From Thioploca sp. (GTDB lineage: Bacteria > Pseudomonadota > Gammaproteobacteria > Beggiatoales > Beggiatoaceae): a stretch of 59,988 nucleotides of DNA. Positions 8,449 to 16,972 of this stretch are shown piece by piece. Under the pieces are notes generated by a model that saw only the letters and a list, made by a program, of their open reading frames with translations, was not told the DNA's origin and did not search any database. The DNA is taken from positions 1 through 59,988 of the forward strand of contig DAOUSL010000005.1 in NCBI GenBank assembly GCA_030627235.1. Reading direction: 5' to 3'. Within the stretch, counting starts at the first letter, position 1; each line of letters starts with the position of its first letter. A program made the position numbers and the translations under genes.

Positions 8449-9648
8449 ATGGCTGCCTTTGAATATATAGCATTAAATAAATCTGGTAATACTAAGAAAG
8501 GAGTATTGGAAGGTGATACAGCCCGTCAAATTCGTCAACAATTGCGAGATAAAGATTTAATACCTTTAAGCATAAATGCAGTAATAGCCACTAAACGTAA
8601 ACAACGTTCAATTAGTATTAGTGCCACTGACTTAGCATTATTAACTCGTCAATTAGCTACTTTAGTTCGTTCTGGTTTGGCTTTAGAAGAAGCATTACAA
8701 GCAATTTCAGAACAGACCGATAAAGCTAAGTTAAAGAGTATGTTATTAGCGGTGCGGTCACGAGTATTAGAAGGCCATAGTTTAGCCGATGGATTACAAG
8801 ATTTCCCTAAAATTTTTCCAACCGTTTATCGATCTACAGTTGCTGCTGGTGAACAATCTGGACATTTAGATTTAGTTTTAGAACGTTTAGCTGAATACAC
8901 AGAAAACCGACAATATATTCGACAAAAAACTTTATTAGCTTTATTTTATCCTGCTTTATTAAGTAGTGTGGCAATATTAGTTGTAATAGGATTATTAGCT
9001 TATGTAGTTCCACAAGTTGTACAAGTTTTTGCTAATATCAATCAACAACTTCCTTGGTTGACTCGTGCTTTAATTATGGTTAGTGATTTTTTACGAGCTT
9101 GGGGAATATGGTTATTGCTAATATTAATAGCTGTTGGAATATGGTTACGTTATCTATTACGTTTTGAACGAATATTAATCATTTTTCATAAATTATTACT
9201 TAAAATCCCTTTAATTTCACAGTTAGAATTAGGTACTCAAGTAGCACGTTTCACTCGTACTTTAAGCATCTTGACTGAAAGTGGAGTTCCAATGTTAGAA
9301 GCATTACAGATCAGCAGTAAAGTTTTATCTAACCGCTTATTATGTAAAGCTGTGGAAGATGCAACCAACAAAGTTAGAGAAGGAAGTAGTTTGCATAGTG
9401 CATTAGAACAAAGCCATTTATTCCCTCCAATGATGATATATTTAATTGCTAGTGGAGAGACTAGTGGTAAGCTTGATAATATGTTAGAACGTGCTGCTAT
9501 AATGCAAGAAAGAGAACTAGAAAGCTTAATAGGAGTAATATTAGGTTTATTTGAACCAATATTAATTTTGTTAATGGGTGGTATGGTATTAACTATTGTA
9601 TTAGCTATTCTAATGCCTATTTTTGAATTAAATCAGCTTATTAAATAA
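8449..9648 (+). CDS. gspF: Type II secretion inner-membrane platform protein GspF
   Basis: The 399-residue protein has the usual GspF length and start (MAAFEYIALNKSGNTKKG). It has two T2SSF domains (about 70-192 and 272-393), each with the LxxGxxLxxAL-type helical motif, and three membrane segments: about 165-195, 215-235 and 365-390. GspF sits at the centre of the inner-membrane platform and contacts the GspE ATPase. No other gsp gene is adjacent; the only other secretion-type gene here is exeA at 28.3 kb. PilC of type IV pili is a possible alternative, but the N-terminus is GspF-like. It is bracketed by an inverted repeat (8229-8266 / 9703-9740). Confidence 0.88.
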   Translation: MAAFEYIALNKSGNTKKGVLEGDTARQIRQQLRDKDLIPLSINAVIATKRKQRSISISATDLALLTRQLATLVRSGLALEEALQAISEQTDKAKLKSMLLAVRSRVLEGHSLADGLQDFPKIFPTVYRSTVAAGEQSGHLDLVLERLAEYTENRQYIRQKTLLALFYPALLSSVAILVVIGLLAYVVPQVVQVFANINQQLPWLTRALIMVSDFLRAWGIWLLLILIAVGIWLRYLLRFERILIIFHKLLLKIPLISQLELGTQVARFTRTLSILTESGVPMLEALQISSKVLSNRLLCKAVEDATNKVREGSSLHSALEQSHLFPPMMIYLIASGETSGKLDNMLERAAIMQERELESLIGVILGLFEPILILLMGGMVLTIVLAILMPIFELNQLIK

Positions 9649-9702
9649 TAGGCTATCAAAACCATGTTTGGATTTAAAATATTACATAGGTAAAGTTATT
9701 TT

Positions 9703-9740
9703 GAATTTAGTTAAGAATTAAGCATTCATAATTAAGAATT
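9703..9740 (-). repeat. Family C repeat, right copy; supplies the xthA stop codon
   Basis: This is the inverted copy of 8229-8266 with one mismatch. The minus-strand xthA frame ends inside it: the last codons and the TAA (9732-9734) are repeat sequence. Confidence 0.85.
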
Positions 9741-10493
9741 TTCAAACACTGCCACCACAGGAGCGTGGTCAGAAGGTCTTTCTAAACCTCTTGGTAAAGT
9801 ATCTATCATACAAGCAATGCAATTTAATCTGGAACTAGCCAAAATTAAATCAATACGCAAACCACGATTACGCTTAAATCCTTCTCTTCGATAATCCCAC
9901 CAACTAAAACCTTCTTGTTCAAATAATCGAAAGCAATCTCGCAAACCTAAATCTAATAAACCTTGTAAAGCAGCTCTTTCTTTAGGGCTAACTATAATTT
10001 TATTTACCCAAACTTTAGGATCATAAACATCAGCATCTGTATGAGCGATATTAAAATCTCCTAAAATAATTAATTTGGAGTACTGTTCTAAAGAGGTTTG
10101 TACATAGTTATGTAAATGATTCAGCCAATTCAGTTTATACTCATATTTATCGGAATCTAAACTAGCTCCATTAGGTACATATAAGTTTAGAACTCTTACA
10201 TCATCATAGGTTGCTCCTAATACACGCCTTTGAGGATCATCCAAATCTGGTAAATCAGTGACAACTTCTGTAGCTGTTTTCTTACTTAAAATTGCCACTC
10301 CATTGTAAGCTTTCTGACCTGCAAAAATTACCTGATAACCACAAGCTTCTATTTCAGCAGTTGGAAATAAATCATCTGTTACTTTAGTTTCTTGTAAAGC
10401 AATAATATCTGGTTTGTTTGTTGTTAACCAATCTAGTAATTGTTCTAAACGAACTCGTATAGAATTTACATTCCAAGTAGCAATTTTTAACAT
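9732..10493 (-). CDS. xthA: Exodeoxyribonuclease III (XthA)
   Basis: The 253-residue protein is of the Mg-dependent endonuclease/exonuclease/phosphatase fold, full length for the ExoIII/AP-endonuclease family. Motifs in order are WNVNSIRVR near the start, LQETK (catalytic Glu), LNLYVPNG, GDFNIAHTDADVYDP (Asp/Asn catalytic pair), RIDLILAS and SDHAPVV (His at the C-terminus). It cuts DNA at abasic sites and removes 3' blocks in base-excision repair. The final residues and stop lie in a repeat copy, so the C-terminus may have been slightly altered. Confidence 0.93.
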   Translation of the reverse strand: MLKIATWNVNSIRVRLEQLLDWLTTNKPDIIALQETKVTDDLFPTAEIEACGYQVIFAGQKAYNGVAILSKKTATEVVTDLPDLDDPQRRVLGATYDDVRVLNLYVPNGASLDSDKYEYKLNWLNHLHNYVQTSLEQYSKLIILGDFNIAHTDADVYDPKVWVNKIIVSPKERAALQGLLDLGLRDCFRLFEQEGFSWWDYRREGFKRNRGLRIDLILASSRLNCIACMIDTLPRGLERPSDHAPVVAVFENS

Positions 10494-10920
10494 AGTTATG
10501 AAATAATTTTATGAATAATACTTTATATTATCACAAATTAAAGTTATTAAAAACTAATCTTAACTACTTGTTCTTGATAGTCTGGCATTCCACATTGAGG
10601 ATCAATATTGTCATAGTCAGTTAAAATATTTGCTTCTGGCCATGAATTATCTTATTAATTTTTGACAGACATTATTGTATCAAATTAATTTTACTCTGAC
10701 CCCAATTATTGGTTATAATAACGAAGTAGAGCTTCTTGGCAGTGCGTTACCAAAGTTTGGGAACAATTTTGCTTTTTAATTCTGCAAATCATGATTTGGA
10801 AGAAGCCTATCTTTTACCTAATATTTTATAGTTCAAGCCCATTACCAAAATATTTAATAATTGTCTGTTTATTTTTTCCAACAAGCACACATAATATTCA
10901 CAAGTACAAACCTTTACTAT
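10494..10920. other. Gene-free stretch with an unidentified gene remnant
   Basis: On the minus strand, 10547-10645 encodes a 32-residue stop-to-stop frame (SWPEANILTDYDNIDP then GMPDYQEQVV), which reads like the tail of a lost gene that I do not recognise. To its right lies the 27-bp repeat (10684-10710). The rest, to 10920, is A/T-rich with no frame or hairpin that I can support. Confidence 0.45.
10684..10710 (+). repeat. 27-bp inverted repeat, left boundary of a probable island
   Basis: The sequence, containing ACTCTGACCCCAATT, is repeated perfectly in inverted orientation at 16946-16972. The 6.2-kb segment between the two differs in gene content and base use from its surroundings. Confidence 0.85.
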
Positions 10921-12972
10921 TCATTTAGAACGTTTATCATGCTCAATTTTTTTTAAGGGGAGCATAGCGTCTCCTACACCACTCCAAAAACTAATGTTAT
11001 TAATAACAATTGTAGAAAGAATACCAAAGTGCAAAAAGAAAATACCTATAAGGTTGATTGGTAAGGGTATGAGACTAATAATCAGACTTTTTCGGAATTG
11101 ACTATCTAAACCATTGGCAATATCAAATAGCTTACATAGATAGGATAGACTTCCATCCATGAAAACCACTTGTGCCAAATCAGTCGCAATGAAAGTCGCC
11201 CCTCTTATGGAAATGGAAACATTGGCTTTCTTCATGGCAATCGCATCATTGACACCATCTCCAATAAAGCAGATAGATTTGCCTTCTTGTTGAAGTGTCT
11301 CGACAATTTTCGCTTTATTTTCCGGCAGAATATCATAGAAGTAATTATCCATACCAAGTTCTTCAGCTAATTTTTGGGTGGGGTGCTTATGATCTCCTGA
11401 TACGATAGCGAGATATTTAATCCCACGTTGTCGTAAACCACTGATAATACTTTTTATTTCTGGACGTAGAACCGATTGTATTTCAATCGCACCCTCTATT
11501 TGATTATTGATAGCAACCATCACCAAAGAGTTACCTTGAGAATGGGTATGAACCATTTCTTTTTCTATGTTTTCTGGAATAATCACACCCTCCATAGTCA
11601 TAAAGCGAAGACTACCCACTTTGACAACCCGATTCTTGATACTCACCGTAATACCATAGCCAATTTGATAGTTGGAATCCTTTATATCAGGTAAACTTAA
11701 ATTGGAATTCTTGGCTTTTTGGACGATAGCCTTGGCAATCGGATGTGCCAATTTACGTTCAGCCGCTGCCGCATACGCTAGAATATCATCTGCTTCGTAG
11801 CCATCGCAAATAGTTATTTTACCGACTTCTGGTTGTTCTTGGGTCAAAGTACCAGTTTTATCAAATAGGATAGTATCTATCCCAGTCAACAATTCTAAGG
11901 AACGCCCATCTTTAATTAGAATACTATGATGGGAGGCTAAATTAAGATAATTGAGGGTGCCAAGTGGTCCACTTATTTTTATCCGATAGCCAAAATTAGT
12001 ATTAAGTACTGCAATAGCACCAACTGGACCAGTTGTTAATAAAGCTAAACCAGTTATGCCCAATTGAGGCCAAGCACCTTTATCAGCCCATTCTTCAGCT
12101 TTTAACTGGGTGGTAGTTTTAAAATCAGTGGTACGATTCAAAATTTGACCAATTTGAGAAATTGTCGTATCGATCCCAGCTTTTTCTATCTGAACTTGGA
12201 TTCGACCAGTCATAATTGTTGTAGCCGCAAAAACTTGATCACCCACGCTCTTTTCGGCTGGCTGTGATTCTCCTGTTAATGCGTGTTGGTCAATGGTTGC
12301 CATGCCTTCTATGATAATACCATCAACTGGAACCACTTCACCGGTGTTTACCACCGCAATATCATTTATATGCACATCTTCTAATGGTATCTCAACTTCA
12401 ATATTATCTTTTAAAACCCATACGTTGCGTGGCTGTTGGGTAAAGACATTAATGAGCATGTCTTTAGATTTATCTTGGGTTTTGGCTTTAATTTTTCCGG
12501 AAAGATAATAAATCATCTCCATAACACTTGCGGCAAAGTATTGGTTAATGGCGATAGCACCAATGAAGACTATTGTATCAATCATTTGCCCACTGAATTT
12601 CTTTTCCTGCAACAACGTTGTTTCGAATTCTTTCATATATGGTACAAAATTGTATATATAGAGGCTAAGATTTAAAATTATGATTAATGGGGATGAATAA
12701 AAAAATTGTCTTGTGGTTGATACAAACATTGAAACATAACTAGTGTTTAACCGATGTTCGAGTTGTTTATCAGTTTCGTCCTTAGCAATAATTTTTTGAT
12801 TAGCATTATCTACTGACTCTTCTAGTACAGAAGGTTGAAGTTTTTTGTCCGGTTGAACATTATTTGGGGGATTATCGCGCAGTTTTTCTAACAGCCTTAT
12901 CCCACTATAAGTAGCAAGTAAAATTCCGGCTTCAATTAACATAATCGTGCCAAAACCAACTCGTGGTTGCAA
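10921..12972 (-). CDS. Heavy-metal-type P-type ATPase lacking the CPx motif
   Basis: The 683-residue protein has the P1B core: actuator TGES (233-236), phosphorylation site DKTGTLT (371-377), nucleotide-domain HP (410-411) and hinge GDGVNDAIAMKKANV near 575. The membrane helix before the phosphorylation site, where transporters carry CPC, CPH, SPC or APC, instead reads KISGPLGTLNY (332-342), with no cysteine. No N-terminal CxxC metal-binding domain is seen, only a single helix and a charged linker. The substrate is therefore unclear. The gene lies inside the 27-bp repeat-bounded block and its start overlaps a methyltransferase remnant. An internal ATG at codon 11 is an alternative start. Confidence 0.85.
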   Translation of the reverse strand: MQPRVGFGTIMLIEAGILLATYSGIRLLEKLRDNPPNNVQPDKKLQPSVLEESVDNANQKIIAKDETDKQLEHRLNTSYVSMFVSTTRQFFYSSPLIIILNLSLYIYNFVPYMKEFETTLLQEKKFSGQMIDTIVFIGAIAINQYFAASVMEMIYYLSGKIKAKTQDKSKDMLINVFTQQPRNVWVLKDNIEVEIPLEDVHINDIAVVNTGEVVPVDGIIIEGMATIDQHALTGESQPAEKSVGDQVFAATTIMTGRIQVQIEKAGIDTTISQIGQILNRTTDFKTTTQLKAEEWADKGAWPQLGITGLALLTTGPVGAIAVLNTNFGYRIKISGPLGTLNYLNLASHHSILIKDGRSLELLTGIDTILFDKTGTLTQEQPEVGKITICDGYEADDILAYAAAAERKLAHPIAKAIVQKAKNSNLSLPDIKDSNYQIGYGITVSIKNRVVKVGSLRFMTMEGVIIPENIEKEMVHTHSQGNSLVMVAINNQIEGAIEIQSVLRPEIKSIISGLRQRGIKYLAIVSGDHKHPTQKLAEELGMDNYFYDILPENKAKIVETLQQEGKSICFIGDGVNDAIAMKKANVSISIRGATFIATDLAQVVFMDGSLSYLCKLFDIANGLDSQFRKSLIISLIPLPINLIGIFFLHFGILSTIVINNISFWSGVGDAMLPLKKIEHDKRSK

Positions 12973-13322
12973 TTACTCAAAACATTAAACCTCGTTTTAA
13001 AAACTTCATCTAAAATCCCGTCAATATAATACTTTTTAAGTTGATTATAGTAAAAGTCGTTATTTTCCACTCTCAAAGCAAGCAAAAACATACCTTCCGA
13101 TTTTAAAATACGAATCAGCTCTTCAAAAGAATTTAAGGAAACTTGTCGTCGGGTAAAAACACCGCATGATATCAAAACATCAAATGAGTTGTCGGTAAAA
13201 TCCAACGTTTTACACAACTTTGCTTTAGATAAACTTTTATACTTAATTATCAAAAGGCGGGAGATATGTTTTTTGTACAATTTTTCATAATATTCAGCTG
13301 TCAAAATATAATAGGCCACCAT
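12936..13322 (-). pseudogene. Methyltransferase remnant without its SAM-binding N-terminus
   Basis: The 128-codon frame resembles the second half of Williams-Beuren-type SAM methyltransferases: TLDFTDNSFDVLISCGVFTR, then SFEELIRILKSEGMFLLALR. The glycine-rich SAM-binding motif that should come before is absent. Further upstream, to about 13545, other frames hold degraded pieces (for example DNYDSWEILF). I infer a frameshifted, decayed gene. Its 3' end overlaps the ATPase start by 37 bases. Confidence 0.55.
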
Positions 13323-13551
13323 TTTATTATCATCAGTTGCAACAAAATTTTTTCTCCTTTCATAATGATAGGAATCATAGCAGTTTTATGTTGAAAGTAT
13401 TGACAAGTTATTGAAGGCGAAACCTTGAAAACAATAAGCCCCTTGATATTATTTCAGGAACACCAGCGTCAAAAAGAGGATAATTCGAGTTTTATTAAAT
13501 AATATTTCCCATGAATCGTAATTATTTTTGATAACACTAATTTTCCTTTCA

Positions 13552-14397
13552 TTAATTTTTTCCAAAATGAAATAACCCCCATTTCAAATGACCTTGCTCA
13601 CCTACTTTAATCCAATTTTCCATCCCTTGTCGCACTTTTGCCAAGTAATCGGCTTCAAAAGTTTGCAACAAATCATCATAACCGGAATCAATTTCATGGA
13701 TAACACGCCAATAATGCTTTATCAAATGGGGTGAAATATCTTGCATGTCATGCACTTGCCAACCAAGTTGTATTGCCTGTTCATAGTAAAATGATTGCGT
13801 TGCTAAACTGCTTAAACCAAAACGAGCAAGTACCGGCTTTAAGGCATGAGAGGGACAATCTTCCGATTGCAAAATATCGGTAAAAACAACATTACCACCA
13901 TGCAGTAAAACTCGGTCAATTTCATACAAAATCGCAGAACGATTATCACTATGCAAAAACGCATCTTGCGACCAAACCACATGGTAGGTTTCATTGCCAA
14001 ACTTCAGCGATTCAAAGTTGCCTTGAAAAATCTGAATTTGATTATTTAAACCATGCTCATGAGTTAAGCAGCGATTTTCAGCATTTTGAGTTTCGCTCAA
14101 ATTTAAGCAATCAACATGGAAACCATATTGGCGAGCAAGGTAACGGGCGGTTGCACCGTAGCCCGCCCCCAAATCAAGCAAGCGAGTATTGCCCGGCTGA
14201 CGATTTGATATTATTAACTCCACCATGTTATCAACCATTCGTTGGCAAGCAATGGCAATAGTTTGAGTGTCATCATCGTGCCAACCAAGCCCGATAAAAA
14301 TATCATTTCCAGCCCACACATGCTTATAAAACTTATCGGCAAGGTCATGGTTATAATGTTGACGAGCTTCCGATAAACTAAGGGATAAATTTGACAT
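13552..14397 (-). CDS. Sarcosine/dimethylglycine N-methyltransferase-type enzyme
   Basis: The protein (about 281 residues from the ATG at 14397) matches the SDMT/GsDMT family along its length. It has the FYKHVWAGNDIFIGL N-terminus, SAM motif LLDLGAGYGATARYLA, LNLSETQN, VVWSQDAFLHSDNR, a FTDILQSEDCP loop and the C-terminal WGLFHFGK. The family methylates sarcosine and dimethylglycine to glycine betaine, so an osmolyte or related N-methylated amine is a plausible product. No glycine/sarcosine methyltransferase partner is obvious beyond the neighbouring enzyme. A longer frame runs to 14436 and would overlap the upstream gene by 34 bases; I prefer the shorter start. Base use is richer in G+C than around it. 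Confidence 0.8.
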   Translation of the reverse strand: MSNLSLSLSEARQHYNHDLADKFYKHVWAGNDIFIGLGWHDDDTQTIAIACQRMVDNMVELIISNRQPGNTRLLDLGAGYGATARYLARQYGFHVDCLNLSETQNAENRCLTHEHGLNNQIQIFQGNFESLKFGNETYHVVWSQDAFLHSDNRSAILYEIDRVLLHGGNVVFTDILQSEDCPSHALKPVLARFGLSSLATQSFYYEQAIQLGWQVHDMQDISPHLIKHYWRVIHEIDSGYDDLLQTFEADYLAKVRQGMENWIKVGEQGHLKWGLFHFGKN

Positions 14398-14402
14398 GGG
14401 GG

Positions 14403-15131
14403 TTATTTTTTTTGACACAACCACACCCGCCGCCAAGAATTATTCTCATCAAAAGGTTTGCCAAACAAATCACCATAAGTTCCGATAATTTCAAAACCAT
14501 TGTCATGTAGTTGTGATTGCAATGTTTGCGGTGAATAAAGAAGCTCATCACAGATTGTGGTTTCTTGAGAAAAGGTTTTGTCTTCCTGACGGAAAATATA
14601 CCAATGTTCTCGCCAAAATTTTGCAGTGGCATGGCTTTGAATAACCACGATTGTTGCATTATCATCGCTGACATGTGTTTCTTGTGTGTGATTGCTTGCT
14701 CGAATTTCAACCGGATGATTGGGTAATTCCAATAATAAAATGCCTTTTGGCACTAAATGTTCATAACTACAACGCAAACTTTCAGCAATCGCTGCATGGC
14801 TATCAAGCAAAACTAGAATTGAACTGACCATGAGAATGGCATCAAATTGTTTGTTTAATTGATAATTCTGGATATTGCCATGGTGAATGGTTAATTTGGC
14901 ATTTTTCTTAGCCATAAATGCAATCATTTCTTGGCTTAATTCCAATCCCTCAATATCAAAGCCGGCTTGCTTGAGGGGAATGGTGAATAAACCCGAACCA
15001 CTTCCCAATTCTAAGGCCGATTTCACATGATGTTTTCTTAAAATATCAGCGACATAAGGTACTTTTTCATGGGTATTAGCAAAGACCAAATCATAAGCAT
15101 CTCGAATGACATCGTAAGTCGTCAAACTCAT
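14403..15131 (-). CDS. Class I SAM-dependent methyltransferase
   Basis: The 242-residue protein has the Rossmann SAM site ALELGSGSGLFTIPL (motif I) and GLELSQEMIAFM (motif II). A C-terminal beta region with FWREHWYIF follows, an arrangement like small-molecule N,N-dimethyltransferases of the TylM1/DesVI type. Its start overlaps the aminotransferase stop by four bases (ATGA). It ends five bases before the next methyltransferase, so the three form one operon. The substrate is unknown. Taken with its neighbours, methylation of an amino acid or amine is likely (inference). Confidence 0.75.
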   Translation of the reverse strand: MSLTTYDVIRDAYDLVFANTHEKVPYVADILRKHHVKSALELGSGSGLFTIPLKQAGFDIEGLELSQEMIAFMAKKNAKLTIHHGNIQNYQLNKQFDAILMVSSILVLLDSHAAIAESLRCSYEHLVPKGILLLELPNHPVEIRASNHTQETHVSDDNATIVVIQSHATAKFWREHWYIFRQEDKTFSQETTICDELLYSPQTLQSQLHDNGFEIIGTYGDLFGKPFDENNSWRRVWLCQKK

Positions 15132-16303
15132 ACAATTGCTCCCATAAAATAGTTCCGTAAGCGATCAATACCTTCATTGTATCGACTTTCGCAAAAACTG
15201 AGTCTTAGTGAATTAGGCATACCAAAGTCAGTGCCGGGTACAGTAGATACATAGACTTGGTTCAAAATATCAACGGCTAATTCCTTAGATGAATTCATAT
15301 TTCGATCTTTGATCCATTGCTCACAATCAAGCATGATATAAAACCCGCCTTCAGCTTTTATGGGGTTACAACCGGTATATTGCAGGGTTTCGTAAGTATA
15401 TTCAGCGCGATCACGATAAATGCGGGTCAATTCTTTGGGACTTTCCAAGTCTTTGAGTGCTTCAATCATGCCATATTGACTGACCGGATCAGAGGTCAAT
15501 AAGGTATGTTGTTGAACAATACGCATTGGCATAACAAGGGATTCTGGCAAAATCGCATATCCAACCCGTTTCGTATACATCCGAAAACCTTTGGAGAAAC
15601 CGTTGGTGATGATGTGGACATCTCTATACTTATCCAAATAAGCCAGTGGCGATTCGTATTCTGAGTAAAATAAAACATTGTTATAAATGTCATCGTGGAC
15701 AATGAAAGATTGGCCAGCAACAATGCTGTTGATTCTTATGATTTCTTCATTAGAAATCACGTTGCCAATTGGGTTCCCCGGATTGTTTAAAACAACTACT
15801 GCGGTTTTTACCGGATCATAAACTCTTTCAAAGGAAGCAAAATCGATTTTTTTTGTTATCGGATCGATATCATAATAAGTGATCTTGGCATCTGCTAAAA
15901 TGGCACTCAGCAAATACAAACAGTAATAGGGTCTGGGCAGCATAATTTCTTGCCCTGATTGGGACAATAACTGAAACAAATTGCGGAAAATGGCACTAGT
16001 TCCCACATTGACAACAACATTGTGAGCCGTTGTGTTGACATGAAATTGGGTATTGTAATATTCCGCAATTGCTTCTCTCAATGCCGGCAAACCTTGTGGA
16101 TACACCAAACGAGTTTTCTCGTGTTCATAAACCGTTTCTGAAAACACTTTTTTCACCGGCTCTGGTACTGGTAATTCGGAAATACCAATAGTCAGTTTGA
16201 TTACATCTTGGCCTTGAGTGATTAACTCATCTCCCAACTCGTCCATCACAAACATTTGAAATTCCAAGTCTGATGCTGGAAGTTTTTTAATATAAAGTGC
16301 CAT
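15128..16303 (-). CDS. PLP-dependent class I/II aminotransferase
   Basis: The 391-residue fold-type I aminotransferase has KLTIGISELPVP near the N-terminus, the GTSAIFRNLF helix and VVLNNPGNPIGNV (the Asn/Pro loop). HDDIYNNVLF holds the PLP-ring Asp, TNGFSKGFRM holds the PLP lysine, and LRLSFC near the end holds the carboxylate-binding Arg. The enzyme is complete. The specific amino donor cannot be read from sequence. It is the first gene of a three-gene operon with two methyltransferases inside the inverted-repeat-bounded block. Confidence 0.85.
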   Translation of the reverse strand: MALYIKKLPASDLEFQMFVMDELGDELITQGQDVIKLTIGISELPVPEPVKKVFSETVYEHEKTRLVYPQGLPALREAIAEYYNTQFHVNTTAHNVVVNVGTSAIFRNLFQLLSQSGQEIMLPRPYYCLYLLSAILADAKITYYDIDPITKKIDFASFERVYDPVKTAVVVLNNPGNPIGNVISNEEIIRINSIVAGQSFIVHDDIYNNVLFYSEYESPLAYLDKYRDVHIITNGFSKGFRMYTKRVGYAILPESLVMPMRIVQQHTLLTSDPVSQYGMIEALKDLESPKELTRIYRDRAEYTYETLQYTGCNPIKAEGGFYIMLDCEQWIKDRNMNSSKELAVDILNQVYVSTVPGTDFGMPNSLRLSFCESRYNEGIDRLRNYFMGAIV

Positions 16304-16385
16304 CGTATCTTTTTTATCCTACAGGAAAAGTTAAATAGAGAGCAATTAGGTTCGCTCCTATGGTATATTGGCGTATTCGCCCTAT

Positions 16386-16823
16386 CTATTGGTTCTTTTT
16401 AAACCAAATCAGTTGAATAATGACCGGGATATCTTCAAACCATTGAATAAATTCAATAATATTGTTATCAGAATCGCAGGTAAATACCCAACTACAATGT
16501 CCCTGTATTAGCAAAGGACCTTTAATAATCGGCAATCCTCTTTCTTCCAACATGGATACGACTTCTTCCATATTTTCGGTTCTAAAAGCAATTTGAGGAC
16601 AATAAGGTTGTTTCAATGGCTTTTTTCAAATTTTTTTTTCATCTACAAATTGCAAAAGTTCTAAATTACCACCATTTCCTTGCAATTCAAGGAAAGCATA
16701 AGCTTCGTGATTACTTTTATCAACTTTCCTTAATAGCAGTTTTAGCCCTAATTTCTCAGTATAAAATTTAATAGACTTATCTAAATTAGAAACTTCAAAA
16801 GCAAAATGATCTATTTTAAACAT
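16386..16823 (-). pseudogene. VOC/glyoxalase-family protein with an internal TGA
   Basis: The frame starts MFKIDHFAFEVSNLDKSIKF, a typical vicinal-oxygen-chelate domain with metal-ligand His6 and a LELQ-type Glu. It hits an in-frame TGA at 16626-16628 after VDEKKI and then continues in the same frame as KKPLKQPYCPQIAF and IIEFIQWFEDIPV, which complete the second half of a roughly 145-residue VOC fold. No frameshift is needed, only one nonsense change. The downstream piece could restart at ATG 16616. I regard it as an inactivated glyoxalase-like gene. Confidence 0.65.
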
Positions 16824-16854
16824 GAATCTCTCTATTTTTATTCTAATCTAAAAA

Positions 16855-16942
16855 TCATTCGTCCCAATCTTGATAATAATTTGACATTTCCATACCCTTC
16901 TTTAATAAAATGCCAAAATTCCCTTCAAAATCAATAGCTTTC
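16855..16942 (-). pseudogene. C-terminal remnant of an unidentified gene next to the repeat
   Basis: The minus strand encodes AIDFEGNFGILLKKG then MSNYYQDWDE and a stop at 16855-16857. The frame is lost on the upstream side within a few bases of the 27-bp repeat (16946-16972). It looks like the tail of a gene cut at the repeat boundary. I do not recognise the family. Confidence 0.4.
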
Positions 16943-16945
16943 TAA

Positions 16946-16972
16946 AATAATTGGGGTCAGAGTAAAATTAAT
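16946..16972 (-). repeat. 27-bp inverted repeat, right boundary; supplies the purE stop
   Basis: This is the exact reverse complement of 10684-10710. The minus-strand purE frame terminates inside it (TAA at 16968-16970). Confidence 0.85.

Noticed and set aside
8449-9648. A type II secretion operon
   Set aside because: Only gspF is present. The flanking genes are dsrR and xthA, and exeA lies 19 kb away on its own.
12293-12675. Plus-strand frames inside the P-type ATPase
   Set aside because: They are shadows of a protein with all conserved P-type motifs on the minus strand.
16626-16628. TGA decoded as selenocysteine in the VOC gene
   Set aside because: VOC proteins are not selenoproteins, the position is in a Lys-rich linker, and I saw no clear SECIS-like stem-loop just after the TGA.
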